Below are positions 16,684 through 26,603 of a stretch of 64,000 nucleotides of DNA, piece by piece (position 1 is the stretch's first letter; the number at the start of each line of letters is the position of its first letter). Under the pieces are notes generated by a model. The model made no database searches. It had not been told where the DNA came from and saw nothing but the letters and a program-made list of their open reading frames with translations. Source of the DNA: AP-15 sp963777435 (lineage in GTDB: Bacteria > Pseudomonadota > Alphaproteobacteria > ATCC43930 > CGMCC-115725); contig CAVZQT010000004.1 in NCBI GenBank assembly GCA_963777435.1, forward strand, positions 310,001 through 374,000, given 5' to 3'. The position numbers and the translations under genes are program-made.

Positions 16684-16905
16684 TCAGCGAAATACGAGTT
16701 CCTCGTCAGCAAGGTAATCAGCAGCGAACGCCTGCGCGGCACGAATATCCTCTAAGGTGAGCCGCGGATGATCGGCGAGGATCTCAGCCGAGGCTACGCC
16801 CGCGCCGAGCTTGCGCAAAATCAATTCCACCGGAATGCGCGTCCCGCGGATCACGGGCTTGCCGACCATAATCTTTGGGTTGATTTCGATCCGTTCGTGG
16901 GTCAT
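16684..16905 (-). CDS. DUF433 antitoxin-like protein
   Basis: 73 aa starting at MTHERIEINPKIMVGKPVIRG. The DUF433 core is IMVGKPVIRGTRIPVELILRKLGAGVAS followed by DHPRLTLEDIRAAQAFAADY, a winged-helix-like DNA-binding segment found in antitoxins paired with PIN-like proteins. Seven extra codons upstream are open (to 16926) but the family start is the one used. It is the first gene of the pair, and its start is 11 bases from the stop of coxM. Confidence 0.82.
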   Translation of the reverse strand: MTHERIEINPKIMVGKPVIRGTRIPVELILRKLGAGVASAEILADHPRLTLEDIRAAQAFAADYLADEELVFR

Positions 16906-16916
16906 TGGCGGTGAGT

Positions 16917-17711
16917 TTAAGCGCAAGCGGCGACGGCGCGGCGGGCCATCACGCCGACGAGATGGGCGCGGTATTCGCCTGACGCGTGGATGTCGGAGTT
17001 GAGACCTGTGTCGGGGATCGTGATGTCCTTGATCGCGTCCGGGGTGAAGGATTTCGCGAGCGCCGCTTCCATTTCGGGCACGCGGAACACGCTGGGCCCG
17101 GCGCCGGTCACAGCCACGCGAACGCCCGATGGGGTGCGGGCGACAAACACCCCGACGATGGCATAGCGCGAGGCCGGGTTGCGGAACTTCTGGTAGTTGG
17201 CAGACGGGGTTTTCGGGAACCGCACCGAGGTGACGATTTCGGTTGGCTCGAGCGCCGTCTCGAACATCCCGGTGAAGAAGCTTTCGGCCGGTATCTCGCG
17301 CTTGGTCGTGTGGACCGTGGCGTTGAGGGCAACCAGCGCCGCCGGATAATCCGCCGCAGGATCATTGTTGGAAATCGAGCCGCCGATCGTGCCGCGGTTG
17401 CGCACCGCCGGGTCGCCAATCAGACCCGCCATCGCCGCCAAGGCCGGGATGCCCTGCTTGACGACCGGCGAATTGTGAACTTCGCCGTGCCGGGTCATCG
17501 CCCCGATCACGACTGCGTCGCCGGCATCGGTAATGCCGCGCAATGACGGAATCGCTGCGAGATCGACCAGGTCCGAGGGCTTGGCGAGCCGCAATTTCAA
17601 CGTCGGAACGAGGGTCATGCCCCCGGCGACGAGCTTTGCCTCCTCATTAGCACCGAGCAAATTGGCGATCTCGTCGAGGCTCGTCGGCTTGTGGTAATTG
17701 AATTCGTACAT
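16917..17711 (-). CDS. coxM: Mo-hydroxylase FAD-binding medium subunit (CoxM-like)
   Basis: 264-aa FAD subunit of a xanthine-dehydrogenase-family molybdenum hydroxylase. It starts at MYEFNYHKPTSLDEIANLL (17711); the frame upstream to 17942 is a shadow of coxL. The FAD pyrophosphate motifs AGGMTLVPTLKLR (about 31-43) and NRGTIGGSISNNDPAADYPA are intact. It passes electrons from the iron-sulfur subunit to the flavin and then to a quinone or oxygen. It is last in the coxS-coxL-coxM order, 11 bases after coxL. Confidence 0.9.
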   Translation of the reverse strand: MYEFNYHKPTSLDEIANLLGANEEAKLVAGGMTLVPTLKLRLAKPSDLVDLAAIPSLRGITDAGDAVVIGAMTRHGEVHNSPVVKQGIPALAAMAGLIGDPAVRNRGTIGGSISNNDPAADYPAALVALNATVHTTKREIPAESFFTGMFETALEPTEIVTSVRFPKTPSANYQKFRNPASRYAIVGVFVARTPSGVRVAVTGAGPSVFRVPEMEAALAKSFTPDAIKDITIPDTGLNSDIHASGEYRAHLVGVMARRAVAACA

Positions 17712-17722
17712 CGGGGCTCTCT

Positions 17723-20101
17723 CTAGTTCGCGGCGAGCGGGTGGCGGTGCTGCTGGATGGTGCGCCACAGCCTCTCGGGGGTGGCGGGCATATCGAGATG
17801 CCGCACACCGAGCGGCTTTAGCGCATCGATAACGGCATTGGTCAATGCGGCCGGCGCGCCGATCGCCCCGGCCTCGCCGCAACCCTTGACGCCGAGCGGG
17901 TTGTGCGTGCAAGGCGTGACATTCGTCGACAGTGAAAACCACGGAAAATCGGCGGCGCGCGGCATCGCGTAGTCATTGTACGAGCCGGTCAACAGCTGCC
18001 CGGTCTCCTTGTCGTAGACGCAGCCCTCGAGCAAGGCCTGGCCGATCCCCTGGGCAAGCCCGCCATGCACCTGGCCGGCAACGATCATCGGGTTGATGAT
18101 ACGCCCAAAATCATCCGACGCGGTAAAGTTTACGATCGTCAGATGCCCGGTTTCGGGGTCGATCTCGATCTCGGCGATGTGCGCACCCGACGGATAGGTG
18201 AAATTTTTCGGGTCGTAGAACGCGGTCTCGTCGAGACCCGGCTCAAGATCCTCGGGGTAGTTGTGCGGCACATAGGCGGTCAGCGCCACCTCGCCAAAGC
18301 TCTTCGAGCGATCGGTGCCGGCGACGGTGAATTTGCCGTCGGCAAACTCGACATCGGCCTCGGCGGCTTCGAGCAGATGCGCGGCGATCTTGCGGCCTTT
18401 GGCGATGACCTTGTCCATCGCCTTGACGATCGCCGAGCCGCCGACGGCGAGCGACCGCGAGCCGTACGTCCCCATGCCATAGGGGATCTTGTCGGTGTCG
18501 CCATGGACGATCTCGATGCTTTCGATCGGGATGCCGAGCCGGTCGGCAACGACTTGCGAGAACGTCGTTTCGTGTCCCTGGCCATGGGCATGCGAGCCGG
18601 TCAGGATCGAAACGCTGCCGGTCGGATGCACCCGGACCGCGGCGCTTTCATAGAGGCCGGCGCGCGCGCCGAGTGATCCGACAACGGCCGAGGGTGCTAT
18701 GCCGCAGGCCTCGATATAGGTGGCGATGCCGATGCCGCGCAATTTGCCCGACGCCAGCGCCTCGCGGCGGCGCGCCTCAAAACCAGCGTAATCGGCGGCC
18801 TTGAGCGCCAGTTCCAGTGTCGTCTGATAGTCGCCGCTATCGTATTGCAGAGCAACCGGCGTCTGATACGGGAACGCATCGGCCGGGATGAAATTGCGGC
18901 GGCGCAATTCAGCCGGATCGATGCCGAGCTCATCGGCGGCAACATCGACGATGCGCTCCAACAGAAACGTCGCCTCCGGCCGACCGGCGCCGCGATAGGC
19001 ATCGACCGGAACGGTGTGGGTGAAAACCGCCTTGGTCTCGACATAGATCGCCGGGGTCGTGTAGGTGCCGGCGAGCAAGGTGCCGTACAGATAGGTCGGG
19101 ATGCACGGCGCGAAGGTGGACAGATACGCGCCCATATTGGCGATCGTTGACACCTTGAGCGCCAGGAATTTGGCGTCGGCATCGAGCGCCAGCTCGACAT
19201 GGGTCAAGTGGTCGCGGCCATGCGCATCGGACATAAAGCTTTCCGAGCGCTCGGCGGTCCATTTGACCGGGCGGCGGCATCTTGCCGGCGGCCCAGGTCA
19301 CGATCGCCTCTTCGGCGTAATGGTAGATTTTGGAGCCGAAGCCGCCCCCGACATCGGGCGCGACGACGCGCAGTTTCGCCTCCGGGATGTGCAATACAAA
19401 GGCGCCCATCAACAGGCGGATCACATGCGGATTTTGGCTGGTCGTGAACAGCGTGTATTCGCCGGTCGCCCGGTCGAATTCGCCAATCGCCGCGCGCGGC
19501 TCCATCGCATTCGGGACGAGGCGGTTGTTGGTGAGGTCGAGCTTGACGACCCGCGCCGCCTTCGCGATAGCGGCATCGACCGCGGCCAGATCGCCGAGGC
19601 TCCAATCGTAGCAAAGGTTGCCCGGGACATCGGCAAAGACCTGCGGCGCACCCGGTTTCAACGCCTCGCCGGGATCGACGACCGCCGGCTTCCTCGGCAT
19701 AGTCGATCTGAATTTGATCAGCCGCTTCGCGCGCCTGCTCGAGGGTTTCGGCGATCGACCACAGCGACCGGATCGCCGACATGGCGGACGCGATCGGTGG
19801 CGAGCGGCGGATGCGGCGGCTCGGCCATCGGCGAGCCGTCTTTCGAATGGACCTGCCAGCCGCAGGGCAGCCCACCGACGCCGTCGGCGATCATGTCCTT
19901 GGCGGTGAAGACCGCGGCCACGCCGGGAGCCTGCGCCGCCGCCGCGGTGTCGATATTGGTGATCCGCGCATTCGCGTAGGGGCTGCGCAGGATGTATGCG
20001 TAAAGCTGATTGGGGCGGTTGATGTCGTCGGTGTAGGTCCCTTGTCCGGTCAGAAAGCGGTAATCCTCGCGCCGCCTGACCGGCGTTCCGACCGTGGTCA
20101 T
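17723..20101 (-). CDS. coxL: Mo-hydroxylase large subunit (form II CoxL-like), read in three frame changes
   Basis: Molybdopterin-binding subunit, 791 aa once three single-base insertions are removed (about 19779, 19698 and 19279). Without correction it falls into four pieces. The N-terminus is MTTVGTPVRRREDYRFLTG with the DDINRPNQLYAYILRSPYA region; the middle has VVAPDVGGGFGSKI; the C-terminal piece has VPVDAYRGAGRPEATF and LGVKGCGEAGAIGAP with the catalytic glutamate. The active-site loop is AYRGAGR, the form II signature, and not the AYRCSFR of true aerobic CO dehydrogenase, so CO is probably not the substrate. The start is four bases from the coxS stop, with GGAG upstream. Confidence 0.85.
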
Positions 20102-20105
20102 CGCC

Positions 20106-20615
20106 CTACTCCGCGGCCGCTCCGTGCACATTGGCCGGCGGGGTCTCGCCGCGCATCACCGCGGCACCCTCGGCGATCGCCAACACGATGTTGTGGTAGC
20201 CGGTGCAGCGGCAGAGATTGCCTTCGAGATATTCGCGGATTTCGCGCTCGGTCGGGTTCGGGTTGTTTTTGACGAGGTCGAGCGCGCTCATGACCATGCC
20301 CGGCGTGCAAAACCCGCATTGCAATGCGTGGTTGTTGCGAAACGCCTCCTGCATCGGGTGCAAGGTATCGCCGGTCGCGACCCCCTCGATCGTCAATACC
20401 GAGCGGCCTTCGGCCTGCAATGCCAACAGGGTGCAGGATTTGACCGCCTCGCCATCGACATGGACGACGCAGGCGCCGCATTGGCTGGTGTCGCAGCCGA
20501 CATGGGTGCCGGTCAATCCCAACTGCTCGCGCAGCAGCTGCACCAAGAGGGTGCGCCCTTCAACCGTCGCCGACACCGGCTTGCCGTTCACGGTGAGGCT
20601 CACCGTCTTCTGCAT
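20106..20615 (-). CDS. coxS: Mo-hydroxylase 2Fe-2S small subunit (CoxS-like)
   Basis: 169 aa from MQKTVSLTVNGK (start fixed by AGGGAG six bases upstream). Both [2Fe-2S] clusters are complete: the plant-ferredoxin-type CDTSQCGACVVHVDGEAVKSC and the alpha-helical CGFCTPGM ... CRCTGYHNI. It carries electrons from the molybdenum centre to the FAD subunit. First of the SLM genes, with coxG about 160 bases upstream on the same strand. Confidence 0.93.
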   Translation of the reverse strand: MQKTVSLTVNGKPVSATVEGRTLLVQLLREQLGLTGTHVGCDTSQCGACVVHVDGEAVKSCTLLALQAEGRSVLTIEGVATGDTLHPMQEAFRNNHALQCGFCTPGMVMSALDLVKNNPNPTEREIREYLEGNLCRCTGYHNIVLAIAEGAAVMRGETPPANVHGAAAE

Positions 20616-20757
20616 CGCAATCTCCCTTGCTTCGGGCATGACGGCCGTCCCCGTACGGCCGCAACCGGGCGGAGTTTCGTGCGACCCGCCCTTCGGGTCA
20701 AGGCGTTCGCAAAGCTAGCGGTGCTGACTAACCCCCCCTCTCCCCCGCCCTTTCGGC

Positions 20758-20769
20758 CCCCCCCCCCCG
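20758..20769 (+). repeat. C12 homopolymer
   Basis: Twelve consecutive C residues in the spacer between coxG and coxS, with shorter C7, C5 and C6 runs nearby. Such runs are prone to both slippage and miscalling, so spacer length here is uncertain. Confidence 0.9.
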
Positions 20770-20778
20770 CCGTCCCCC

Positions 20779-21480
20779 CTAGCGGCTCTCGCCCTTGCGG
20801 GTGAAGTAATAGAGTATGCCGGCGACGATCGCCGTCAGGCCGGTGACCCATACAGCCGGCGGCAAGCGGCGCGACGGCGCTTCTGTTGTCGAAGACGCTT
20901 CCGACGATTGGAGCTGCGGCAGTTCCTCGGGAAGTCCGGGCGGCTGGGGCGCGGTTGGCGGAACAGCTTGGGTCTCCGGAGCCCTTGGCGCCGGTGCTGC
21001 CGACGGCTCGCTTGCCGCGGCGCCGTTTGCTCCCGCTGGCGGCGACATCGCCTCGACAAAGCGGCGGAAGAAATCATCAGCCATCTTGCGCGAAGTGGCG
21101 TCAATCAGGCGCGAGCCGATCTGCGCCAGCTTGCCGCCGACATGCGCCTGCACCTCGTAGTGCAAGCGCGTGGCCTCGCCGCCCTCGTCATCAAGCCTGA
21201 CTTTGGCGCTGCCCTTGGCAAAGCCGGCAACCCCGCCGGTACCCTCGCCGGAGATCGTGTATGCCTTTGGCGGGTCGAGGTCGGTCAGATTGACTTTGCC
21301 GCCAAAGGTGGCGCTGACCGGCCCGACTTTGGCGACGACCTTGGCGGTGAATTCGGTGTCCGTGACCTTTTCGATTTCACGGCAGCCGGGGATTGCGCGT
21401 TTCAGGGTCTCGGGATCGTTCAGGGCTTCCCAAACGCGTTCGCGCGGCGCCGGAATGTGGTATTCGCCGGTCATTTCCAT
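20779..21480 (-). CDS. coxG: CoxG-like SRPBCC protein with C-terminal membrane anchor
   Basis: 233 aa from MEMTGEYHIPAPRERVW (AAGGA upstream at a normal distance). The CoxG/SRPBCC domain covers about residues 1-145, with the RVWEALNDPETLKRAIPGC signature and VAGFAKGSAKVRL strand. A Pro/Ala/Ser-rich linker of about 60 residues follows, then one transmembrane helix (VWVTGLTAIVAGILYYF) and a short basic tail. CoxG proteins recruit CO-dehydrogenase-type complexes to the membrane, which fits the Mo-hydroxylase genes just downstream. Divergent from the ECF sigma gene. Confidence 0.9.
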   Translation of the reverse strand: MEMTGEYHIPAPRERVWEALNDPETLKRAIPGCREIEKVTDTEFTAKVVAKVGPVSATFGGKVNLTDLDPPKAYTISGEGTGGVAGFAKGSAKVRLDDEGGEATRLHYEVQAHVGGKLAQIGSRLIDATSRKMADDFFRRFVEAMSPPAGANGAAASEPSAAPAPRAPETQAVPPTAPQPPGLPEELPQLQSSEASSTTEAPSRRLPPAVWVTGLTAIVAGILYYFTRKGESR

Positions 21481-21631
21481 CGGCACAATCCTTTCTTGCG
21501 TAGCCGGAATTTGTAGTCCGCTGACGCTGATTGCAACCATTCTCACCGACTGGCGACCGGACTGGGCGAGATGGCGCAGGAATAAACTCCGATCTTTGCC
21601 GGTCGGGACGGGGTGAGGACGAAGCCGCAAT

Positions 21632-22184
21632 ATGGGTTGGATCGCGGAGCGGAAGCGGCGCAGCCGGTTCGAGCAAGTGGCAATGCCGCATCTCGACGCC
21701 GCCTACTCGCTCGCGCGGTGGCTGACGCGCAACGACGCCGATGCGGCCGATGTCGTGCAGGAAGCCTATCTGCGGGCGTTTCGCTATTTCGACAGCTATC
21801 GCGAGGGCGATCCCAAGAGCTGGCTGCTGCGGATCGTGCGCCGCACCTGTTACAGCTGGCTCGAACGCAACCGACCGGCGGAGGTGGTGGCCCTCGAAGC
21901 CGTCGACGATGCCGGCGATCTCCACGCGATCGAGCCGGCGCAGAGCCGGCGGGGCCGACACCGAAGCGTTGCTGATGAGCCGGTCCGACCTGCGGCGTCT
22001 CGACCGGCTGATCGAAAGGCTGCCGGCGCCGCTGCGCGAAGTCATCGTGTTGCGCGAGTTGCAGGAACTCGACTATCGCCAGATCGCCGCGGTAACGGGC
22101 GTGCCGATCGGCACCGTGATGTCGCGGTTGCACCGCGCGCGGGCGGCGTTGCGCCGGGATTGGGAAGGGAAGGATATTGGGTGA
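21632..22184 (+). CDS. ECF-family RNA polymerase sigma factor, one frame change
   Basis: 183-aa sigma-70-family ECF factor after removal of one extra base at about 21944. Region 2 is in the first frame (DAAYSLARWLTRNDADAADVVQEAYLRAFRYF). Region 4 is in the second frame (LPAPLREVIVLRELQELDYRQIAAVTGVPIGTVMSRLHRAR). Read without correction, the first frame continues through the anti-sigma gene as a 459-codon fusion, which is artefactual. The stop TGA overlaps the ATG of the anti-sigma gene (TGATG), which supports the corrected reading. It directs RNA polymerase to stress-type promoters when its anti-sigma factor releases it. Confidence 0.88.
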
Positions 22185-22940
22185 TGGAGTGCGATGAGGC
22201 TCATGGGCGCCTCGACGCGTATTTAGACGGCGAGCTGGGCGAGGCCGACAGGGCCGACCTGAGCGACCACATCAAGGGCTGCGCCGAGTGCGGACCCGAA
22301 TTGGCGGCGCTCGAACAGCTCCGCCAGGGCATCCGTCAGGAGGCGCCGGTTTATCGCGCGCCGCCGGCATTGCGCTCGCAGATCCGCGCTGCTCTGCGTC
22401 GCGAGGGCGACGGCGCGCCGGCATTCGCGCGCGGTCCCGGCTGGCTCGCCTTCGCCGCCTCGATGCTGATCGCGGTCGCGGTCGGCTCCGGTGGCACTTG
22501 GCTGATATCAGGCGAGCATCAGCAGGATGCGATTGCGAACGAGGTCATTGACAGCCATCTGCGCTCGCTGCTCGCCAATCATCTGACCGATGTCGCCTCC
22601 TCCGACAAACACACGGTCAAGCCGTGGTTTGCCGGCCGCACCGAATTGTCGCCGCCCGGCATCGACCTCGCTTCGCAAGGCTTTCCGTTGATCGGGGGGC
22701 GGCTCGACCTGATCGAAGGCAAGCCCGTCCCGGCGCTCGTGTATCGCGCCGGCAAGCACGTCATCAACGTGTTTGTATTGCCGGCGCAACATGGCGACTT
22801 TGCCGAGAAGCGTCACCCGCCGCGGCTACACTTTGCGCCACTGGACCAATGGAGACCTTGGCTATTGGGCGGTGTCGGACGCCTCCGCCGACGAATTCTC
22901 CAAGTTCGAACGCGCCTTTCGCGCTGCTGCTGGCGGCTGA
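22184..22940 (+). CDS. anti-sigma factor, transmembrane, frame change near the C-terminus
   Basis: 251 aa if one base is removed at about 22820. The N-terminal zinc anti-sigma motif is visible as H in DEAHGRLDAYLDGEL then HIKGCAECG (HxxxCxxC). One transmembrane helix follows at about 90-110 (FAASMLIAVAVGSGGTWL), then a periplasmic domain with the HTVKPWFAGR, DLASQGFPLIGGRLDLI and VPALVYR blocks typical of this family. Past the shift the second frame gives GYTLRHWTNGDLGYWAVSDAS, the expected C-terminal strands, and a stop at 22938-22940. It holds the sigma factor inactive at the membrane. Confidence 0.85.
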
Positions 22941-23024
22941 CCCCCGTCGAGGCGGTACTCCTGCAATTGCGCTTCCCGCGGCGACCCTTTATCGGACTTG
23001 GCAGAGGGTAGCGCAGGAAAATAG

Positions 23025-23751
23025 ATGGCTCAGACCCGCGAGGTTCCCGATCGCATCGAAGACCGGCTGATCGTCGCACTCGATGTGCCGACAATTGCCG
23101 ACGCGCGGCGGATGGTGGAACGGCTCGACGGTGTGGCGTCGTTCTTCAAGCTCGGGTTATGGCTGATATTTGCCCCGGGGTTTGAGCGGCTGCTCGACGA
23201 GCTTGTCGAGAGCGGCAAGAAAGTCTTTCTCGACGCTAAGATGTTCGACATCGGCGAGACCGTCAGGCAAGGGGTCGCCCGCGCCGCCGAGCGCGGCGCC
23301 GACCTTTGTCACGGTCCACGGCGACAATGACATCATCGAGGCTGCGGCCGAGGGCAAGGCGGGCAGCGAGCTCAAGATCCTGGCCGTGCCGGTATTGACC
23401 AGCCTCGACACGGCGGGCCTGCGCGAACTCGGTTACGGCGGCAGCCTTTCCGAGTTGATCGTCGACCGCGCCCGAGCTGCCTGGAACGCCGGCTGCGATG
23501 GGATCATCGCCGCACCTCGGGACAATCCCAATCGCATCCGCCATGCAGCGGGGGCGGAGGGATTGCTTGTCGTGACACCTGGCGTTCGCTTGGCAGGAAG
23601 TGCGCTCGACGACCACAAGCGTTCGGGAACCCCGGCGCAGGCGATTTCCGAGGGCGCCGACTATCTCGTCGTCGGTCGGCCGATCATCAAAGCTTCGGAC
23701 CCCGCCGCCGCTGCCTCCGAAATCATCGCCGATATGCGCCGCGCCTCGTGA
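23025..23751 (+). CDS. pyrF: orotidine 5'-phosphate decarboxylase, one frame change
   Basis: Last step of UMP synthesis. Length is 241 aa after removing one base at about 23302. The first frame has LIVALDVPTIADARRMVERL and FLDAKMFDIGETVRQGV (the catalytic Lys/Asp loop). The second frame has GATFVTVHG, the VPVLTSLD strand, the VVTPGVRLAGS phosphate loop and the GADYLVVGRPI signature. Every conserved block is present in order, so the frame break is unlikely to reflect a lost gene: pyrF is needed for pyrimidine prototrophy. It lies 84 bases after the anti-sigma gene and converges on nudF. Confidence 0.9.
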
Positions 23752-23762
23752 AGCAGGCCATT

Positions 23763-24400
23763 TTATTTTCCGATCCATCGGGCGCGCAGCGTCGGCGCGG
23801 TGGCGAACGAGCCAATAGAGCGCGATCAGCGGTGTGGCCATTCTCGATTGCGCCGACGTCGAGCAAGGTTTCGATCTCGGCGATTGTCTTAACAACCGTG
23901 CGGATGTCTTCGCCTTCATCTTGCGAGCCGTGCACGCCGCCGGCGGTGTTCGAATCGATGCGAGCGCAGAACAAGTAGACGCTCTCGTCCGAAGCGCCGC
24001 ACGAAGGCAGATAGCGCTGGATCGGGATCAGTTCGCCATCGAGCGCCAAGCTGGTCTCCTCGCGCGTCTCGCGGATCGCGACCATCTCCGGCGTTTCGTC
24101 GGTGTCGACCAAACCCGCGACCACCTCGAGTTGTCGAGGCGAACTCCCCGCCAGTAGAGCCGGCAGCCGGAATTGCTCGATCAGGACGACCGCGTCGCAA
24201 TCAGGATCGTAGAGTACGACCGCCACCGCCGCACCCTGCCGCAGGACGTCATAGGTATTGGCAGAGCTCCACTCGCCGGAGAACAGGCGATGGCGGAAAC
24301 GGATCGTGTCGATCCGCAAAAAACGGTCGAACGGGGTGGTTGCCTCGATAACTTCGACATCGGGGTGCGAGACGCTGTCTGACGCGGCGGGCTCGGTCAT
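23763..24400 (-). CDS. nudF: ADP-ribose pyrophosphatase-type Nudix hydrolase, two frame changes at the end
   Basis: Nudix hydrolase of 211 aa if single bases are removed at about 23830 and 23793. The Nudix box GLVDTDETPEMVAIRETREE (about 96-115) fits GX5EX7REUXEEXGU, and the upstream QLEVVAG and downstream YLPSCGASDE stretch match NudF-type ADP-sugar pyrophosphatases. Corrected, the tail reads ENGHTLIALYWLVRHRATLRARW and stops at 23763, eleven bases from the pyrF stop; uncorrected, it would overlap pyrF by 29 bases. The ATG overlaps the end of the histidine kinase gene (ATGA), so the two are probably coupled. Confidence 0.82.
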
Positions 24401-26565
24401 GCGAGGGCTCCCGTCGTCGCGGCGGCGGACGCCGAAGTCACAACCGGCGGGTTGCGCGGCAGCACGATGGTAAATTCGGTAAATTCGCCCTCGCGGCTGT
24501 CAACCGTGATAGTGCCGCCGTGTTGCTGGACGACGATGTCGTAGCTGATCGACAGGCCGAGACCGGTGCCCTCGCCGGTGGGCTTGGTCGTGAAGAACGG
24601 GGTGAAGGCGTGGTCGCGGACCTCGGGCGGCATCCCGATGCCGTTGTCGTGAATCCGGATCTCGACTGCGTTGCCGGCATCCCGCGACCAAACTGTTACG
24701 ACCGGTGTAAAGCCCACCTCGCCGCCCTCGCGGCGGCGCTTGTCGACCGCGTAAAAGGCGTTGCCGAACAGATTCAAAAAAACGCGAGTGAGGTCCTGCG
24801 GGACGATTTCGATCGGTTCGAGATGGTCCTCAAGATCCCGCCGCAAGGTAACGTTGAAGCCCTGGCTGCGGGCCCTAGCACCGTGAAATGCCAGGTTCAA
24901 CGCTTCTTCGATCAATGCGTTGAGATCGCTCTTTCGGCGCTCGCCGCTGCCGCCGCGCGAATGCAACAGCATGCTGGTGACGATGCCGTCGGCGCGGCGG
25001 CCATGTTCGGCGATTTTCTCCAAATTCGCGTCCAAAGTGGTTACCAACTCGCTCACATCATCATTCGCCTTAACGTCAGGCGCCGCCATGGCCGGATCCA
25101 CCGCCTCTTTGAGCTCGTCGAGCAGCTCGCGCGACAACTCGGCGAAGTTATTGACGAAATTCAGCGGGTTCTTGATTTCATGCGCGATACCCGCGGTTAG
25201 CTGGCCCAAGGACGCCATCTTTTCCGACTGGATCAGACTTGCCTGGGCCGCTTTCAGCTGTTCGTGGGCGGCCCGTAAATCGGCTTCGCGGCGGCGTTGT
25301 GCTTCGAACAGTTTGGCGTTCCGTACGGCGAGGGCCGATTGGATCGCGAACGCCTCGACCAGCCGAACCGTCTCATCGGAAAAATGCCCTGCCTCGCGCC
25401 GGAAGACGATCAGCCCGCCGAGGATCGTCTGCTCGTGCAATAATGGCGCTGCGAGCAGCGAGCGATATCCGAGCCGATCCAGTTGTTCCACGATACCGGA
25501 AACACCAGGGTTGCCCGGCTCGCGCAGGTCGGGGATCTGGAGCGGCGCAGTGCTGATCGCCGCGCGGCCGACGGCGCCCTCGCCAAATCGTATCGGCCGC
25601 GCCTTGAGCCGCTCGGCCAGCTCGGGCTCGGCGCCGTGGCTCATGCGGAAGTGAAATTCGCTCGATGCCTCGTCGTATTCATAGATGACGCCCGCCGCTG
25701 CCCCCGAAAATTCGACCGCGCGGGCAACGACAAGGCTCAGAACGGCCTGAAGATCGAGCATCGACCCGACCGCACGACCGACTGCGCGCAATGCCTCGAA
25801 CTGCGCCAAGGTTCGCCGCAGCTCTTCGAGGGTGTCGCGGAACGCGGCGAGCGTGCGCGCCATGGCGCCGATTTCGTCAGGTCCAGCGGGCGGAATCGAA
25901 ACCTCGAGGTCACCGGCATTCAGACCGTTCATGGCGACAACCAATTGCCGCAATGGCACGGCAATCGAACGCAGGACCAGCAGGGTCAAGAACGCGCCGA
26001 CAACGACCGCAGCCCCGAAGACGATGCGGGAAATGTTGGTCGCCGATCTTGCTTCAGTCACCGCTTTTTCGCGCGCCGCCAATGCTTCGTGCGTCAGTTG
26101 TGCAACAATTGCGGCGAGCAGTTTATCGGCCGCGACGCTGTGCCGGCTGGCTTGCGCCAGAAACGAATTGCCGACAACCCGACGGTCGTTGGTGTATTCA
26201 TCGACCGCCTTGTGGGCAAACTCCTCATATTGAGCCAATTCGGCGCGGATCTCTGCTATCGCGCCCGGCCGGCGCCTGGCTAGCGCGTCTAGATGGTGTT
26301 CCATCTGCTTGCGGGCCGCATCAGCATGCCGCTCCGACAGGGTCAGCATGCTGACGGCAAGATCGGTGAGCCAATAACGCATTTCGCCAAATGCGATTTG
26401 TGCGCCATTGGCTTCCTCGATCTCGCCCAAGAGATCGGCGGCCTTGACCATGCCCGCCGCAACCTCGTTCAGCTTTTGATTAAGATAAAAATTGCTGACC
26501 AGAAGAAAAAACAGCAGGGCTCCGGATAGTATAATGAGCCGGGTGCGTATCGACAGCCGCGCCAT
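24397..26565 (-). CDS. HAMP-GAF sensor histidine kinase
   Basis: 722 aa. Domain order: a transmembrane helix (about 8-26), an alpha-helical extracytoplasmic sensor domain, a second transmembrane helix (about 180-200), HAMP (about 200-255), GAF (about 265-415), a coiled coil, and the kinase core. The H-box is LTAGIAHEIKNPLNFVNNF, the N-box NLFGNAFYAV, G1 DNGIGMP and G2 GTGLGLSIS, all intact. The long N-box-to-G1 spacing is as in kinases without a fixed response-regulator neighbour. A heme-binding DUF3365 gene lies 38 bases upstream and a single-domain receiver gene before that, so these probably form one redox-linked pathway. Confidence 0.92.
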   Translation of the reverse strand: MARLSIRTRLIILSGALLFFLLVSNFYLNQKLNEVAAGMVKAADLLGEIEEANGAQIAFGEMRYWLTDLAVSMLTLSERHADAARKQMEHHLDALARRRPGAIAEIRAELAQYEEFAHKAVDEYTNDRRVVGNSFLAQASRHSVAADKLLAAIVAQLTHEALAAREKAVTEARSATNISRIVFGAAVVVGAFLTLLVLRSIAVPLRQLVVAMNGLNAGDLEVSIPPAGPDEIGAMARTLAAFRDTLEELRRTLAQFEALRAVGRAVGSMLDLQAVLSLVVARAVEFSGAAAGVIYEYDEASSEFHFRMSHGAEPELAERLKARPIRFGEGAVGRAAISTAPLQIPDLREPGNPGVSGIVEQLDRLGYRSLLAAPLLHEQTILGGLIVFRREAGHFSDETVRLVEAFAIQSALAVRNAKLFEAQRRREADLRAAHEQLKAAQASLIQSEKMASLGQLTAGIAHEIKNPLNFVNNFAELSRELLDELKEAVDPAMAAPDVKANDDVSELVTTLDANLEKIAEHGRRADGIVTSMLLHSRGGSGERRKSDLNALIEEALNLAFHGARARSQGFNVTLRRDLEDHLEPIEIVPQDLTRVFLNLFGNAFYAVDKRRREGGEVGFTPVVTVWSRDAGNAVEIRIHDNGIGMPPEVRDHAFTPFFTTKPTGEGTGLGLSISYDIVVQQHGGTITVDSREGEFTEFTIVLPRNPPVVTSASAAATTGALA

Positions 26566-26603
26566 TACACCGGGCTCTTCATACCGGGATCAGCGGAGCA
26601 GGG

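Noticed and set aside
17712..17942. N-terminal extension of coxM by 77 codons
   Set aside because: The added residues are a shadow of the coxL 3' end; the family N-terminus starts at MYEFNYHKP, 11 bases past the coxL stop.
17723..20101. True aerobic carbon monoxide dehydrogenase
   Set aside because: The active-site loop reads AYRGAGR (form II), not AYRCSFR (form I), so CO is not supported as substrate despite coxG/S/M neighbours.
20640..20778. A small glycine/proline-rich gene over the C-rich spacer (20600-20851, minus)
   Set aside because: Its composition is produced by the C12 and neighbouring C runs, and it overlaps coxS and coxG in other frames without a ribosome binding site.
21632..23011. 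A 459-codon open frame that would fuse an ECF sigma factor to its anti-sigma factor
   Set aside because: Sigma region 4 is absent from this frame and is found in the next frame from about 21944, ending exactly at a TGA that overlaps the anti-sigma ATG. The fusion is an artefact of one extra base.
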